A DNA stretch of 64,000 nucleotides from Porodaedalea pini (GCA_002794775.1 NBAY01000051.1:248001-312000); one strand, 5' to 3'. Shown: positions 46,459 through 58,833, numbered from the stretch's first letter. Program-made: numbers and translations. Notes: a model not told the origin generated them from the sequence alone.

Positions 46459-48756
46459 GTCCTTTGTGATCACACTGGCTTGTAAAGACTGTTAAGACAA
46501 CACTATTAGCCTGCTTCCTTGAGCTATCTATATGGTCTTAACTTTAAGTACTACAGCTTCAGTCATGGGTGTCATGTTCATCACGATAGTCGTATACCGC
46601 GGGGAGGCTTGGACCGAGATTCTAGGAGGCATATTGAGCTTCAGGGCACATATGTGCAAGATATATATTTATATATCACTTACCACAGCAGATCCTCAGT
46701 AAAATACAAGACAGCAAGGGTGTTCACAGCAGGAGTGAGTAGCCACTAGCCTTTTGTATAGTTTGCCTCTAGATATATGATCGGATTCGGAGGATCCCGA
46801 CAAAATGATTTGCAATTTGAGCTGGGACAGGTCACGCAAATGCAGCATAATTACATCCATGCCAACCAAGCATACATACGACTCAGGTGAGCTGGATGAT
46901 TCTTTCTGAGATGGATGTGGATAAATTGAGATGACCCAACAGTCAACAGCAAAGCAACTACCATGTAATACAGTTTCAAATGTCTTCTGGCTCAGACTGA
47001 TGCTGACGCCAAGCAATATTAATGTCTCCATCTCACTCTGGCTGCGTGTCGAGGTGACTGTTGACTGGAGTAAAGTTGAGGGTGTACAAATAGCACACAC
47101 TAATTTCAATACAAGTGCCAAGCATCGACAGTCCATTAGCATATTAGTAGCAGCAAGTGGGAACAAGGGCATGCTTGACTCGGAGTACCATGTGACTGAC
47201 GTCAACATGTTATGCTAACCTTACTGCACAGGCTTCGGGAAAAGGCATCATGACAGAAAATTCTGCGTTGACTCAGAGATGGCTCATACATACAAGGAGA
47301 TTATCCAGAATTGCCTGGACCGAGAACACCGTGGACCGAACACATCAATCAAAATTGCCACACAGGTGGATGAGTTGACACCTCAATCTGTACTTTCATA
47401 TCTTCTTCTGCAAACAAACCCCAAGGAAAGGAAACTTCCCAGCAAGCTGATATGATGTCTAAATCTCACAACTGCAAATAGTACTAGATGCCAGATGTTC
47501 CATTGCTTGCTAATTGTTGGCAATTTGGTGAACTTGGCAGGGGCATTTTCTTAGCAACGGTTGAACGTAGCATGAATGAAAGTGTAATAGTAGAGCTTAG
47601 AATGCTACTATTATAGTAACACATTGCTGCTGTTATTCAATTTGAATGAGATTTTTTTTTTCAAGTCATACAGAAGCAAAGAAGAGTTTGCCTACAGACT
47701 AATAATACTTCATCTGAGGCAATACTGCACACTCTTATTCCAAACTCATGTTTGCATCTGAGTCACTTTACTAGAAGTGCAGCTTCTCAAGGCATATAAA
47801 GTCTACACCTATTGTTCTGCATCTACTCATCCTTCGAGCTTATCTACCTCAAAAGTCAAGCTCATATCTATTCAAGCCAGAAGCAACAAATACACATCAA
47901 AACTAGTGATTAAATATGTGTATACAGTTGTATATATCTCACACATGCGGCTGCAACCGCAACTCAGAGTTCATTCAATGTCAGGCCAGACAACATACAA
48001 ATGTCAAATGCACCCCTGTGACAAGGCAGCTGGATAGACAATCAGCACATTATTGTAAAAATCATTGTGTAAAGGAAGGTGCACCAGTGCCCATGATTGA
48101 TGGCCATCAAGCCCATGGACAGTAGTAATCAGGACAATGTACTCCAGCTCTCAATGCATAGGTAGGCTCTGCAGGCATTTCTTCGTACCAATTCTGACAT
48201 TACAGACAGTTTGGAAGGTCAGGGTAGATATTATCAGTTGCAGTGAGTATATTTAGGCCTTGTTTGGTCATGATCATATACTAAGTTAATACCATACTGA
48301 TTAGTATATGACAACTATATATATTGAACATCCATGTGTGATTATAACAACATGAACTGATGTTTGGTTAGGGGACTAAATATTAAACATCACGAACTTA
48401 GAATGCATCATTTAGCAGCAGTATAATTAATCCTACAGGACGATCATGATCACTCGTTATTTACTACGCTGTTCTGTACGCACAGTCAATAAGACTAGCC
48501 GAACGTCGATCCTTCAAGTTGCGACGCGTCTCAAGCGCGTCAGGATCACGTGCACGAGCACTCATAGCTTACTTACGATGTTACATGATTTTCCGATGCT
48601 GCAAGGACGAGCATGATCTCGGGGTCGTTATCCAGTCACACATGCCAAGGGCGTACTTGAAAATTTACATCGTCCGCCACAAAACACGACACATCGTTTT
48701 ATTCTAGAGATTCAATTATACATATGTTTAATTTTATGTTATTCATTTCCTTCACT
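46459..48756. other. AT-rich gene-poor interval
   Basis: About 2.3 kb with no supported gene, lower GC than its surroundings and several A/T runs (for example 47650-47660). Near 48256 a GGCCTTGTTTGGTCATGATC end follows TTA, resembling one end of a PIF/Harbinger-type MITE, but no matching second end was found. A Cys-rich frame at 47916-48125 is discussed in the findings. Confidence 0.55.
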
Positions 48757-50204
48757 TCACACCTTCCCCAAGCCGCGTGCAATAAGTGCCTCGATCTCCG
48801 GCCGAATAGACCCAAGTAGGTCCTTCGTGCTGTGCGTGGGCTTCCAGCCGACGGCAAGCGAGCGATTGGGGATACAGCGCGAGTTCGATCCCAGGTACGG
48901 AGACTTGAAGCATTCGGCAAAAGTAGAATCAGGACAACGGGTAAGATTCGATGGTACTGGGGACTTACACCGCCGAAATACTTGTCGAGTTCCTCCTTGG
49001 TGAACGTCGTCGGCTCGGGACTCTTCCCTCGTCCGATGTCTACCAGAGCTTGTGCGATGGCCTTGCCGACGTCGTAGAGATCGTGCTCGCCAGATGCACC
49101 GAAGTAGAATCCCTCGCGTCCGTGCGGAACACTCTCGACTTCCGCGCGTATTTTGTCGAAGAGGACGATGTACAGGTCGGCGACTGATTAGAAGGTGGAG
49201 GAACGGAGATAATTATCTCAGCTGAGTAATATTGGCAAAGGCAAAAGGGGGGGACGAACCGTCATCGATGTGCACGTTGGGCCATTTGTTCTTGCCTTGG
49301 CCGACCATGCCGCCCTGTCCGCGGCCGAGGCTTGCAAGGATCAGCATGGGGACCTGCACCGATTGCGGGTTCTGGATACCAGCCTCCGTGAGTCCGTTCT
49401 TCGCGAGGCCATAAATCGTAGACGGCAAAATAATGTACGTCCTCACGTAACCTGCAAAAAGCAAAGCAAAACAAAAATATATAGTATCGAGCCCGATGAC
49501 CTTGCAAAATAGAGGAGAAAAAACTGACCTGCTTTGTCCGCTCCAACAACTTCGAGATCGACTATACGGTGTATCTGTGTCTTGGGGTCAAGGGACTCGA
49601 TGTCCTCGACCTTCGAGTCGTCATAGATTCTTTCGGTCGCATACATACCGCCCGCGTTGTCCGCGAGGACTCCGGTTCCAGACTATGTTCAGGATTAGCC
49701 CGATGCGTGAAAGGAACAACTAGAACGAAGGATAACGTACGGTATGAATATAGATCGGCACCCTACCATTCTTCTCATGATACTTTTTCATTCCGCGAAG
49801 AATAGTCTGCGCTGCTCCCAAGTCATCACAGTCAGCCTAAACAAAACAAAATTTAGTCGTTATTATAAGCCGAGCTCAAGGCACATGATGGAAGAACACA
49901 CAGTAGTAAAGACGTAGTCCGCTTCCTGCGCGAGTGCCTCGAGCTTGTCATGGTCTGCATGACTCCCAACGACTGCTTCGACGCCGAACTTGTCGTGGAG
50001 GAGCTTCGCCTTTTTGGGGTCACGAACGAGCACCTTAATGGTGAAATTGTTCGCATCCTTGTGGTGGAGGAGACGCCACAAGACGGACCCGCCGATGTAG
50101 CCTGTTCGTCAGTCAGCACTTCGTTAGGATTTAGCACTTAGCGAGGGAATTATGGAGGACGAACCGGTTGCTCCTGTCAAAAATATCGTTTGCTTTCCAG
50201 ACAT
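48757..50204 (-). CDS. NmrA/epimerase-like Rossmann protein, copy 1
   Basis: About seven exons give some 340 residues. The N-terminus MSGKQTIFLTGATG splices to GYIGGSVLWRLLHHKDANNF, forming the GxTGxIG NAD(P)-binding motif, followed by KVLVRDPKKAKLLHDKF. Later parts are AQEADYVF, DCDDLGAAQTILRGMKKYHE, YATERIYDDSKVEDIESLDP, YVRTYIILPSTIYGLAKNG, GMVGQGKNKWPNVHIDD, VADLYIVLFDKI and PNRSLAVGWKPTHSTKDLLG, ending ARGLGKV. The extended SDR or NAD-dependent epimerase/dehydratase fold is clear. The substrate is unknown. Copy 1 lacks a YxxxK catalytic pair that I could identify with certainty. It has lost six bases relative to copy 2 in the last exon (SPYLGSN against PPYAYVGSN), in frame. Confidence 0.85.
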
Positions 50205-51462
50205 GCTTTACGTATGATCGAGTCGTAGATAGGTCTTTGAAAAGGGTGGAGGATAACTGGCAGAATATTCGAGACGTTTAAGAGAAAATCCGAGTCTGCT
50301 TTCTAATGCGTTGATGTCATCGGCACGAATGACTTCCCACAGAAGCAATAGCTGAGTCAAGACAGCATTATCTGAGCAACTTTTACTTTCGCTTCCGGAG
50401 ATTGTTGGGAAGAGTCCCAATTATAATATTAATGCCAGACGGCTAAGTCTATTCCGAATGAAGGACATGCATATGTAAGTCCTAATTGAAATTCAAGACC
50501 AGACGGAGAACAGCAAAGATCACATGACCAACTTTTTTACAATTTCAAGTTAATCAGAGTACATAGACTCTTGAGTCGATCTTTTTCAACCCCATCTGCC
50601 TTAGCAACCAGAATGCCTGATTTTATGCTTTACCTCTCCCGCGCGCCTCGTAATAAATGCATTGAAGGCCCAAAGACTTATTTTTATCACTCGACGCAGT
50701 AAACCTATGTACTTATCCTGGAACTGGAAGTCTCATGATATCGTCACCACAACGCACTTGCAAAGTGAACTAGGGTCTAGAAGGAAACAAATTAAATAGG
50801 CCGTGCGGCGTAGCGCACAAGAGCGACGGTCGGCCGAGAAGAACATCTGGACTTCTGTACCTGCATTTGGTGTCGTAATAAGGAAGAACTCAGGCAACCT
50901 GAGCTCGATGTTGCTGTTGCCACCTCCGCTCTTGACATCATTTTTGGAAAACGCCCGTCGAAAGAACATGCGGGTGTAAACCGATTGTACTCGCCCCACT
51001 TTGCAACACGCATGCCACAGCTTTGCATTTGTGTCCCAGAATGTCAACCGTCCGGATTACGGACTCGGAGAATACCTGTTCGATAAAGGAGCCATGAAAG
51101 GAAGACAGTACACGAGTCATCTCCAGCCCAAAGATCGTTTGGAACCGAGAAGGGATAACCATAGATTGCAACTATGTGTTGAGGATGGTCGATCGCATCT
51201 GCCTGTTAACGCTCGTAGTCAGCTGGATCTCGGATGACACATGCATTTCTCGTGCGCGAGCGCTCATAGCTTACTTACATGGTTTCCCCGATGCTGCAAG
51301 GACGAGCATGATCTCGGGGGTCGTTATCCAGTCACACATACCAAGAACGTACTTGAAAATGTATATCGTCCGCCACAAAACATGACACATTATTTTATTC
51401 TAGAAATTCAATTATATATATGTTAAATTTTATGCCACTCATTTCCTTCACTTCACACCTTC
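50205..51462. other. Intergenic part of duplication unit 1
   Basis: About 1.25 kb upstream of copy 1. It contains an open minus-strand stretch (50733-51047) whose counterpart in unit 2 differs by indels that change its frame (see findings). No supported gene. Confidence 0.55.
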
Positions 51463-52916
51463 CCCGCGTCGCGTGCAATAAGTGCCTCGACTTCCGACCG
51501 AATCGATGCCAGTAGGTCCTTCGTGCTGTGCGTAGGCTTCCACCCGACGGCAAGCGAGCGATTGGGGACGCAGCGCGAGTTCGATCCCACGTATGCGTAC
51601 GGAGGCTTGAAGCAATCGGTAAAAATAGAATCAGGACACTAGGTTGGATTTGATGGTACTGATGACTTACGCCGCTAGAGTACTTGTCGAGCTCCTCCTT
51701 GGTGAACGTCGTCGGCTCGGGACTCTTCCCTCGTCCGGTGTCTACCAGAGCTTGTGCGATGGCCTTGCCGACGTCGTAGAGATCGTGCTCGCCAGATGCA
51801 CCGAAGTAGAATCCCTCGCGCCCGTGCGGAACACTCTCGAGGTCCGCGCGTATTTTGTCGAAGAGGGCGATGTACAGGTCGGCGACTGATTAGAAGGTGG
51901 AAGATCCGGAATAATCATATCAGCTGAGTAATTTTAGATGCATAGGCAGAAGGGGAGGGGACGAACCGTCATTGATGTGCACGTTGGGCCACTTGTTCTT
52001 GCCTTGGCCAATCATGCCGCCCTGTCCCCGACCGAGGCTTGCACGGATCAGCATGGGGATCTGCACAGAGTGCGGGTTCTGGATACCAGCCTCCGTGAGT
52101 CCGTTCTTCGCGAGGCCATAAATCATAGACGGGAAAATAATGTACGTCCTCACGTAACCTGCAGAAAGCAAAACAAAGAAAAACGAAAATATATATCGAA
52201 CCCGTTTAACTCGCAAAGAAATAGAAGAAGAAAAATTGACCTGCTTTGTCCGCTCCAACGGCTTCGAGATCGACTATACGGTGTATCTGTGTCTTGGAGT
52301 CAAGGGACTCGATGTCCTCGACCTTCGAGTCGTCATAGATTCTTTCGGTCGCATACATACCGCCCGCGTTGTCCGCGAGAATTCCGGTTCCAGACTATGT
52401 TCAGAATTAGCCCGATGCGTGAAAGGAACAACTAGAACGAAGGATAACGTACGGTATGAATATAGATCGGCACCCTTCCGTTCTTCTCATGATACTTTTT
52501 CATTCCGCGAAGAATAGTTTGTGCTGCTCCCAGGTCATCGCTATCAGCCTAACAAAAACTGAATTTAGTCCCGATTATAAACCGGGTTCAAGCCACACGA
52601 TGGAATAACACACAGTATTGAAGACGTAGTCCGCTTCCTGTGCGAGTGCCTCGAGCTTGTCATGGTCTGCATGACTCCCAACGACTGCTTCGACGCCGAA
52701 CTTGTCGTGGAGGAGCTTCGCCTTTTTGGGGTCACGAACGAGCACCTTGATGGTGAAATTGTTCGCATCCTTGTGGTGGAGGAGACGCCACAAGACGGAC
52801 CCGCCGATGTAGCCTGTTCGTCAGTCAGCACTTCGTTAGCGTTTAGCACTTAGCGAGGGAATTATGGAGGACGAACCGGTCGTGCCTGTCAAAAAGATCG
52901 TTTGCTTGCCAGACAT
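51463..52916 (-). CDS. NmrA/epimerase-like Rossmann protein, copy 2
   Basis: Nearly identical paralogue of the gene at 48757 with the same exon pattern. It starts MSGKQTIFLTG and keeps WRLLHHKDANNFTIKVLVR, GSHADHDKLEALAQEADYVF, YVRTYIIFPSMIYGLAKNG, GMIGQGKNKWPNVHIND and DVGKAIAQALVDTGRG, ending ARDAGKV. Differences from copy 1 are mostly conservative (ILPST/IFPSM, VDIGRG/VDTGRG), and the frame is open throughout, so both copies appear functional and recently duplicated. Substrate unknown; which copy is ancestral cannot be told from the window. Confidence 0.85.
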
Positions 52917-54760
52917 GCTTTACGTATGGTCGAGTCGTAGGTCTTTGAAAAGGGTGGAGGACATTTGGCAGGATATCCGAGACATTTAAGAGAAAGTCCA
53001 AGTCTGCTTTCTAATGCATTGATGTCATATGCACGAATCATTAATATTCGATCCTTTTTTTCCCCCACAGAAGCAAGGTCGGTCCCGGCGTCAACGAGCT
53101 GAGTCAAGACAGCATTTCTGAGCAACTCTTGCTTTCGTTTGTCGGGGAGAGTTCCAGTGCAAGACGGCTAAGTTTGTTCCGAATGAAGGACATGTAAGAC
53201 CAGACGGACCTGGAGAACAGCAAAGATCACATGACCAACTTCTTTACAATTTCAGAGTACATAGACTCTTGAGTCGATCTTTTCAATACCATCTGCCTTA
53301 GCAACCAAAATGCCTAATCTTATGCTTTACTTCTCCTGCACGCTTCGAAATATACGTATATCGAAGGCCCAAGACTTATACTTATCCTGAAACTTGAAGT
53401 CTCATGATATCGTCATCACAACGCACTTGCAAAGTGAATTAGAGTCTAGAAGGAAACAAATGGGCCGTGCGATGTAGCGCACAAGGGCGACGGTCGGCTG
53501 AGAAGAGCATCTCGACTTCTGTACCTGCATTTTGGAGGAAGAACTCGGACGACCTGGATTCGAAGCTGCTGTTGCCATCTCCGCTCTTGACATCATTCTT
53601 GGAAAACGCCCCTTCGAAAGAACATGCATACCACAGCTTTGCATTTGTGTCCCAGAATGTCAACCGTCCGGATTAGGGACTCGGAGATACCTGTTCGGTA
53701 AAGGAGCCATGAAAGGAAGACAGTGCATCATATGAGTCATCTCCAGCCCAACGATCGTTCGGAACCGACGAGGGATAACTAGAGATTATGTGTTGAGAAT
53801 GGTCGATCGCATCTGCCTGTGAACGCTCGTAGTCAGCTGGATCTCCGCGGATGACACATACATTTCTCGTATCCTTCACTGCCGAGACAGACTGCATTAG
53901 CACCCGCGAGACCCCATGAACGCGAGTAAAGTACACCAGGGAAGCACTCGTGTGAGATTAAATGTGTATAAAAGACAAGGCCTTGTGCCGATCGCGGATT
54001 TTGGAAGCATAGACGAGGCCCGGAGGACGGATTTATTTCAAGCCGGCATGCCGAGATAGATTGTTTTGGTGGCGGTGGCACTGTAGAAGACGGAGGATGG
54101 AGGCGACGGCGTTGATGACTGTTCTTCGTGAAGAGCGGAGAGAGCTCAAAAGAGAGCAAGCGGTCGCGGAGATTGAGTCTGGCCAAGGCAAAAGAAGTCG
54201 AAGACACGGTCGGGTACAGAGAATTAGGGGTGCTGATAAGTATGAATTCTGGGCTCACATACTGACAAAATAAACGTCATGGTGCGTAGCTATGAGTAAC
54301 CCTTGCCCGACCCCGGTCATTTGTCCAGGTTCGAGTCAGCACAATCGCGCTAAGGCTATTGTAGTGAAAAGTCCGAAAGGGTGGAGCATGTCCCTCTGCA
54401 CTTCTGCATATTGAGCGAGTCCGAGCCGTGGGAGCGCCAGTTTGCTCGCGGTTAGTTGCAATGACTGGAGCTTCGGTGGAGTTGACGTCGTCGCGGATGC
54501 GCAATCGTCAAACGGAGAATATTAAATTAAATACTGACAGGAACTCGGTATACCTTCCAAAAGAAGATTCCTTGCTTCCATTTAAAGAAAAGTGCGGGGT
54601 AATAAGGTTTTAAGAAGTCGAAAAATGAGCATGTGACAGGCTAACAGTACTAGTAAATTGTATTCAGTTGCTGCGTAAGTCTATAAAGAGAGCGTGTTGC
54701 AGCGGAGCTTGTCTCTCTCACTTACCACCCCTTGCTCTCAACGCTACTGCTACTACCATA
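52917..54760. other. Gene-free interval (unit 2 remainder and flank)
   Basis: About 1.8 kb. The first part to 53870 is the intergenic part of duplication unit 2; the rest is unique. An open minus-strand frame at 53833-54258 has no family feature or good splice context. No gene is supported. Confidence 0.55.
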
Positions 54761-55504
54761 ATGTCCGACAGAATCAGGCCCTCCCAGCCCATCTCCATCC
54801 CGAACAACACTCACTCCCGCTCCCGCACTCGTTCCGCATCCTTGTCCGCATCTTCTTCAGACGACGAGTCCAACTCGCCCCCGCTTCAGACTCCGGCATC
54901 CTCTCTGCCGCCCCCGCGCGTCAACACCGCTCAGTCGCCCTCCACCTCTCCGATCCTCTCCTACTTCTTCCAGTCTCCGAGCAAGGTTGCCTCTGTCATC
55001 CCACAGAGCCCGACTGCCGGCTTCGGTTCCATCGGTCGCGGTTTCTCTGCCAAGCCCCAGGAGCAGCCCATCATTGAGGAAGACGAGGAGCATGAGCCGG
55101 CGATTGTTCGCCATGCACGCCGCATGAGCACCTCTGCTGGATGGGCACCTGCGGCAGCGCCCCGCTTCAACCCTGCGCCATCGTCAGATCAATCGGAGAG
55201 AGGTGCAGGACTCTTACGCAGGCTTAGTTTGGGGGGCGCTCTTGTCAGGGTAGGTCTATCTATTATTACGCGTGATAGTAGTCTGACTCACCGTCTGCAT
55301 CAGCCCCAACCTCCCTCTCCTCCCGCGCAAAAGACCGGCCCCACCGCATTCGCACCGGCAGCTGCGAAGCCGCCTGCGTCTCCGGGCCGCAAAAAGAGAC
55401 GTGCGTCGACACTGGGCGTCCCTGGTGAAGGGGCACGGCCGCGTCGGTCCCCCAGTCCTATGAGCGAGCGCATTCTCAAGGGTCACTTCGACGGCTTCAA
55501 CTAA
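54761..55504 (+). CDS. Ser/Pro-rich conserved protein, unknown
   Basis: The start is MSDRIRPSQPISIPNNTHSR. A long Ser/Pro/Thr-rich, probably disordered region holds short conserved-looking islands: SPILSYFFQSPSK, GFGSIGRGFSA, EEDEEHEPAIVRHARRMS, LLRRLSLGGALVR and the C-terminal SPMSERILKGHFDGFN. RRLSL and RRMS are PKA-type phosphorylation contexts. A GTAGGT...CAG stretch at about 55251-55304 looks like a 54-nt intron, with the joined protein running LVR-PQPPSPPAQ. Because 54 is a multiple of three and has no in-frame stop, retention would simply add 18 residues. From memory, similar proteins with the same C-terminal motif occur across Agaricomycetes without known function. Confidence 0.7.
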   Translation: MSDRIRPSQPISIPNNTHSRSRTRSASLSASSSDDESNSPPLQTPASSLPPPRVNTAQSPSTSPILSYFFQSPSKVASVIPQSPTAGFGSIGRGFSAKPQEQPIIEEDEEHEPAIVRHARRMSTSAGWAPAAAPRFNPAPSSDQSERGAGLLRRLSLGGALVRVGLSIITRDSSLTHRLHQPQPPSPPAQKTGPTAFAPAAAKPPASPGRKKRRASTLGVPGEGARPRRSPSPMSERILKGHFDGFN

Positions 55505-58500
55505 TTCGAATGTCTTTCTCAAAACGTGCGGATTCCTGGATAAATGCATCCTCCGCGCATACCTATACCGCAAGATTGTCTAATAAGCGCCGCGAGTCCG
55601 TGGTCGCTGTGGACTGTATTATCATTCCCCCGAAATTCTTTCAACTGCCGACCTCGTCTGTCAGTAGTTTCAACTGGACTCAACTTCCGTCCCTGAAGCT
55701 CGAACCCTTGTACACCACTTACCACCAACGTCGCCAGCTTGACCATACCTTGTGTCGTTTGTCTCTATCCTCCCTTGATATTTATTCTTTCTGTATCATT
55801 CGCTTCTTTGCCATCTCTCTTCTTCGGTCATCGTCGTACGTTGTCTCCACTCTATATCATATCCGAGTCCGCCTTGAAGCGTTGTATAAATATTGTATAC
55901 ATCAATCGTCTTTTACAGTTCTTCTTGATCGTCTTCTGTTACATTCAGATTATTAATCGCAGACAAGCGAAACGATGTACGGATAGGAATTGAAATAAAG
56001 TTGCCGTCCTCGGTTTTGTATATAACGTGCCTGTGATTTCAAATGCCACTAAGTACCTGAGTGTAGAGAATAAGTACGTATGTAGATCCCGATCATTTAA
56101 TCACATTCATATCTCGCTTTTCGTGCTCGTACATTCGGCAAAGTAAAGTTCATATTACCAGAACCCCTATCTACAGAATCTGCGCTCTCGAATCTTATGT
56201 ATGGGACTAACTTAGTGTATGGAGCACCCCCGGGTGAGACAGCCTTGTGATCATCTGCGCATCTCGACTGAATTGCAGCAGCTTGTCCGCATTGTGTGAA
56301 CAACTTCTAGGTTTTACTTCTCTCGGTGTGTTTGAACTTGGCGTGCGCTCGGGTACTCGGTCTCGGGGACCGTAAGGAGAGCGGCGGTATCTCCGGATTG
56401 TTGCTCGCAAACTTACTCTCTCCTTCTCCTTCTCTTCGCCTTCCACTCCCCCCTCCCTTTCCTCTTTCCGTCCTCCCCCAGTAGCCCTTCAGCACTCAGG
56501 TCTTCACACGCAGATCCAGTGTCGTGTGCAGAGATCTATCGCAGGATCGGGAAATCGGATAGCATATGTGTGTTCATGATGCGTGGTGAAGATGTGCTAG
56601 AGGTGAGAAGATGGCAAGGAAGTGGACCCGGATGCAGGAATGCGACAGAAGGACGTAGAACACGATGGGGGAGAAGGGCGTGCAAAAACGAAGTCGAAGT
56701 GGTCGAAGTGATAGGAAAGCGGCATGCTCTGGTGCTTCGTGCCTTGGATAGTATAGTACAGAAGGCTTCGTTGGTCGGAGATGTGAAATGCGAGATGGAG
56801 AGCTCATTTTCGAATGCTGGATAAGGAGCAGTTTACGACAAACAGCCTTCGAGCACTTCTCAAAGTTGAATGGAGAGCTAGTATATTGTATTGTGCAATA
56901 GAGATCCATCGGAGGATCGGAAAGCGAGGGAAATGCGGAACAGAAGGGGCGAAGGACAAAGAAGATGCGTGCGTAGATAGAAAGTAGTAAGAAGCGAGGG
57001 ACTCGGAAGCTGCTGCGCAGTAGCTTTCGCTTCACGCTGTGAAAAAGCAAAAAAAAGAGCGGGTGTTTGGAAAGCTTCGCGTGAGCGTGCAGAGCTAACT
57101 TTGAGTGGGAAGAGCGTTCCTCCGTATTCGGGCCGCATTTCAGATTACGGAGATCCAGGGTAGCCCGGTGCGGGGAGAGGGTGGGAGAAGCAAGTTCAGT
57201 TTTGCGTCACAGGAAACTGAGCTTGACAGGGCATGACGAGCGCGCACTTGAAGGCGTGTGTGCGAGTGCGAGTACTCGGAGTAGACTACGTAGAGTGAAC
57301 GTCGATCAGAATGAGTACGGCAAGCGCCGAGTTTAGATCTACCGTATTGTCAGCTCGTCACACGACAAGTACTAGTTCGTAGGAGGTCACCTGCATCTCT
57401 TTCTTTCAGACTCCATCTGACTCTGAGCGAGGAGCTCCACTCGAACTAAAGGTCTTTGTTTGGAGCACCCGCTTCCATAGCTGCACGCATTCGTCCTATT
57501 TTCATGATTCGTGAGCGGCATCAAAAAGGACACGGACGTATTTACTTACGGGGAATTGCGAAGTGATCATGGACTGGGAAGGACTTGGCGTTGCTCAGGC
57601 TTGGAGCGGAGCGGAGATTTCGACTGCGGTAGAGGCAGTTCACAGTGGCTCAGATTGCGAGCGATGTGCATTCTTGATTTAATATTGTCCGTGATGCGGC
57701 CGTCGATTTCGGTTCGGACGCGCTACATACTGCAGCTGGCAGAGTTCCTCTGGATTGCGGCACAGGTCTAAAGATGTGCTGAGACAGTCTAGCTTCGTCG
57801 AAGAGATGTACGGACGCAAGAGTCTCATCGCAAATCGCAGGGCCGCATGAGATCTGAGAATGTAAAGCAGAAAAATAGTTTTCTATCGTTCTGAAGGCAA
57901 GGAGCGGATGTAAAAAGCCAGAGTACATCGACCTGAGGTCGCTCAACGCCTAAATGTGACTCAGGAGCAAGATGGCGGGCACCACAAGTGCAGAGTAGGG
58001 CGGCAAGACAGACAAGTAAGGGAAGTGATAGGCTGATAGCTGTTTGGTTTGTGGGGGTTGTAAAATTGGGTCGCTTGACGATTCGCACGTGATGCGGTCG
58101 CGCTTTTCGTTCAAGCTCCGACTGAAATGTGCGTCCGAGACGGTCTTTTATAAAGGACAGCCGCGTCGTACAGGCTACACAGCATCCCTAAACTCTATTC
58201 TTAGTGAGTATTATCAACGTTCATAAGTAGACTCCCAGGAACAAGACTCGAGGTTCGGACCGTGACGGTCTACATTCTCATACCTCTCACACACTGTCTA
58301 CCAACTGTTCGATAGATGGATCCCAATGCCGCTGCAACCGCGTGCGATATTAACTAATGATAGCTACAGGAGCTGAGATGAAAGCCCTTCTTCCGATCTG
58401 TTTCGGATCTTTTTGGTCGGCAAAGGCTAGAAACCATACCAAAACGATGCACGGAGCTTGTGTGGTATGATTGCTAAATTCACTTTGTAGAGTTACACCG

Positions 58501-58739
58501 CAGATGCGGCGATGCCTTGGATAACACGCGTACGTATCGCAGCGCATGATACGCGATCAATATATCTCTTACATCTACAGACTGTCTTTTGTACTAATTT
58601 GGGGAGGAGTCGGCGGTCTTAGGATACTGAAGAATGGACACTGATACTTTTGTTTGTCATGAGTTTGCACCTTTCAAACAATGTAAAAAATGGAAGAAGA
58701 GAATAGTTTGTTATGGAAGGAAAGGAAAAGGCAGAAAAA
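55505..58739. other. Gene-free interval, about 3.2 kb
   Basis: No supported gene. A C/T-rich tract at about 56415-56500 (ttctccttctcttcgcc, ccctccctttcc) resembles a fungal promoter or leader, but no following frame has family features. Several 100-150-residue frames (for example 55510-55956 plus strand, 56574-57050 minus strand) are low in recognisable composition. A long non-coding RNA or unrecognised gene is possible. Confidence 0.5.
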
Positions 58740-58833
58740 CGTCACCTGAGCGATTCGAACACTCGCGTGCAAAGCACAACCGCTAACTAGCTAAAGTAGC
58801 AGGCGATCCCGTTAACCACTCCGGCAAAGTGAC
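58740..58833 (-). tRNA. tRNA-Ser (GCT) with a 12-nt intron
   Basis: Read on the minus strand, the acceptor GTCACTT pairs with AGGTGAC, with discriminator G at 58740. The D arm contains AGTGGTTAA, and the anticodon stem ATCGC/GCGGT encloses the loop CTGCTA-A with anticodon GCT. A 12-nt intron CTTTAGCTAGTT sits after position 37, the usual place. A long variable arm (GTGC-TTT-GCAC) marks a class II tRNA such as serine, and the T arm is GAGTG-TTCGAAT-CGCTC. It decodes AGC/AGU. Confidence 0.9.

Larger units (their letters stand above)
48540..53870. repeat. Tandem segmental duplication, period about 2.7 kb
   Basis: Unit 1 (about 48540-51240) and unit 2 (about 51240-53870) match along their length. 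Anchors are 'aaggacgagcatgatctcgg' at 48604 and 51298, the two NmrA-like genes, 'gtacatagactcttgagtcg' at 50559 and 53258, and 'ttgcatttgtgtcccagaat' at 51024 and 53638. The junction word around 51190-51250 recurs at 53805-53870. Coding parts are nearly identical while gaps carry small indels. Confidence 0.9.

Noticed and set aside
48256..48470. Second MITE
   Set aside because: Only one end resembles a PIF/Harbinger end; no inverted partner or duplication was found.
53833..54258. 141-residue minus-strand frame
   Set aside because: No motif, no splice context, and part lies in the duplicated non-coding flank.
54290..54380. tRNA-like word GGTTCGAGTC
   Set aside because: No acceptor, D or anticodon stem could be formed around it.
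55510..55956. 148-residue plus-strand frame after the Ser/Pro-rich gene
   Set aside because: Composition looks like translated non-coding pyrimidine-rich DNA; probably the 3' region of the gene upstream.
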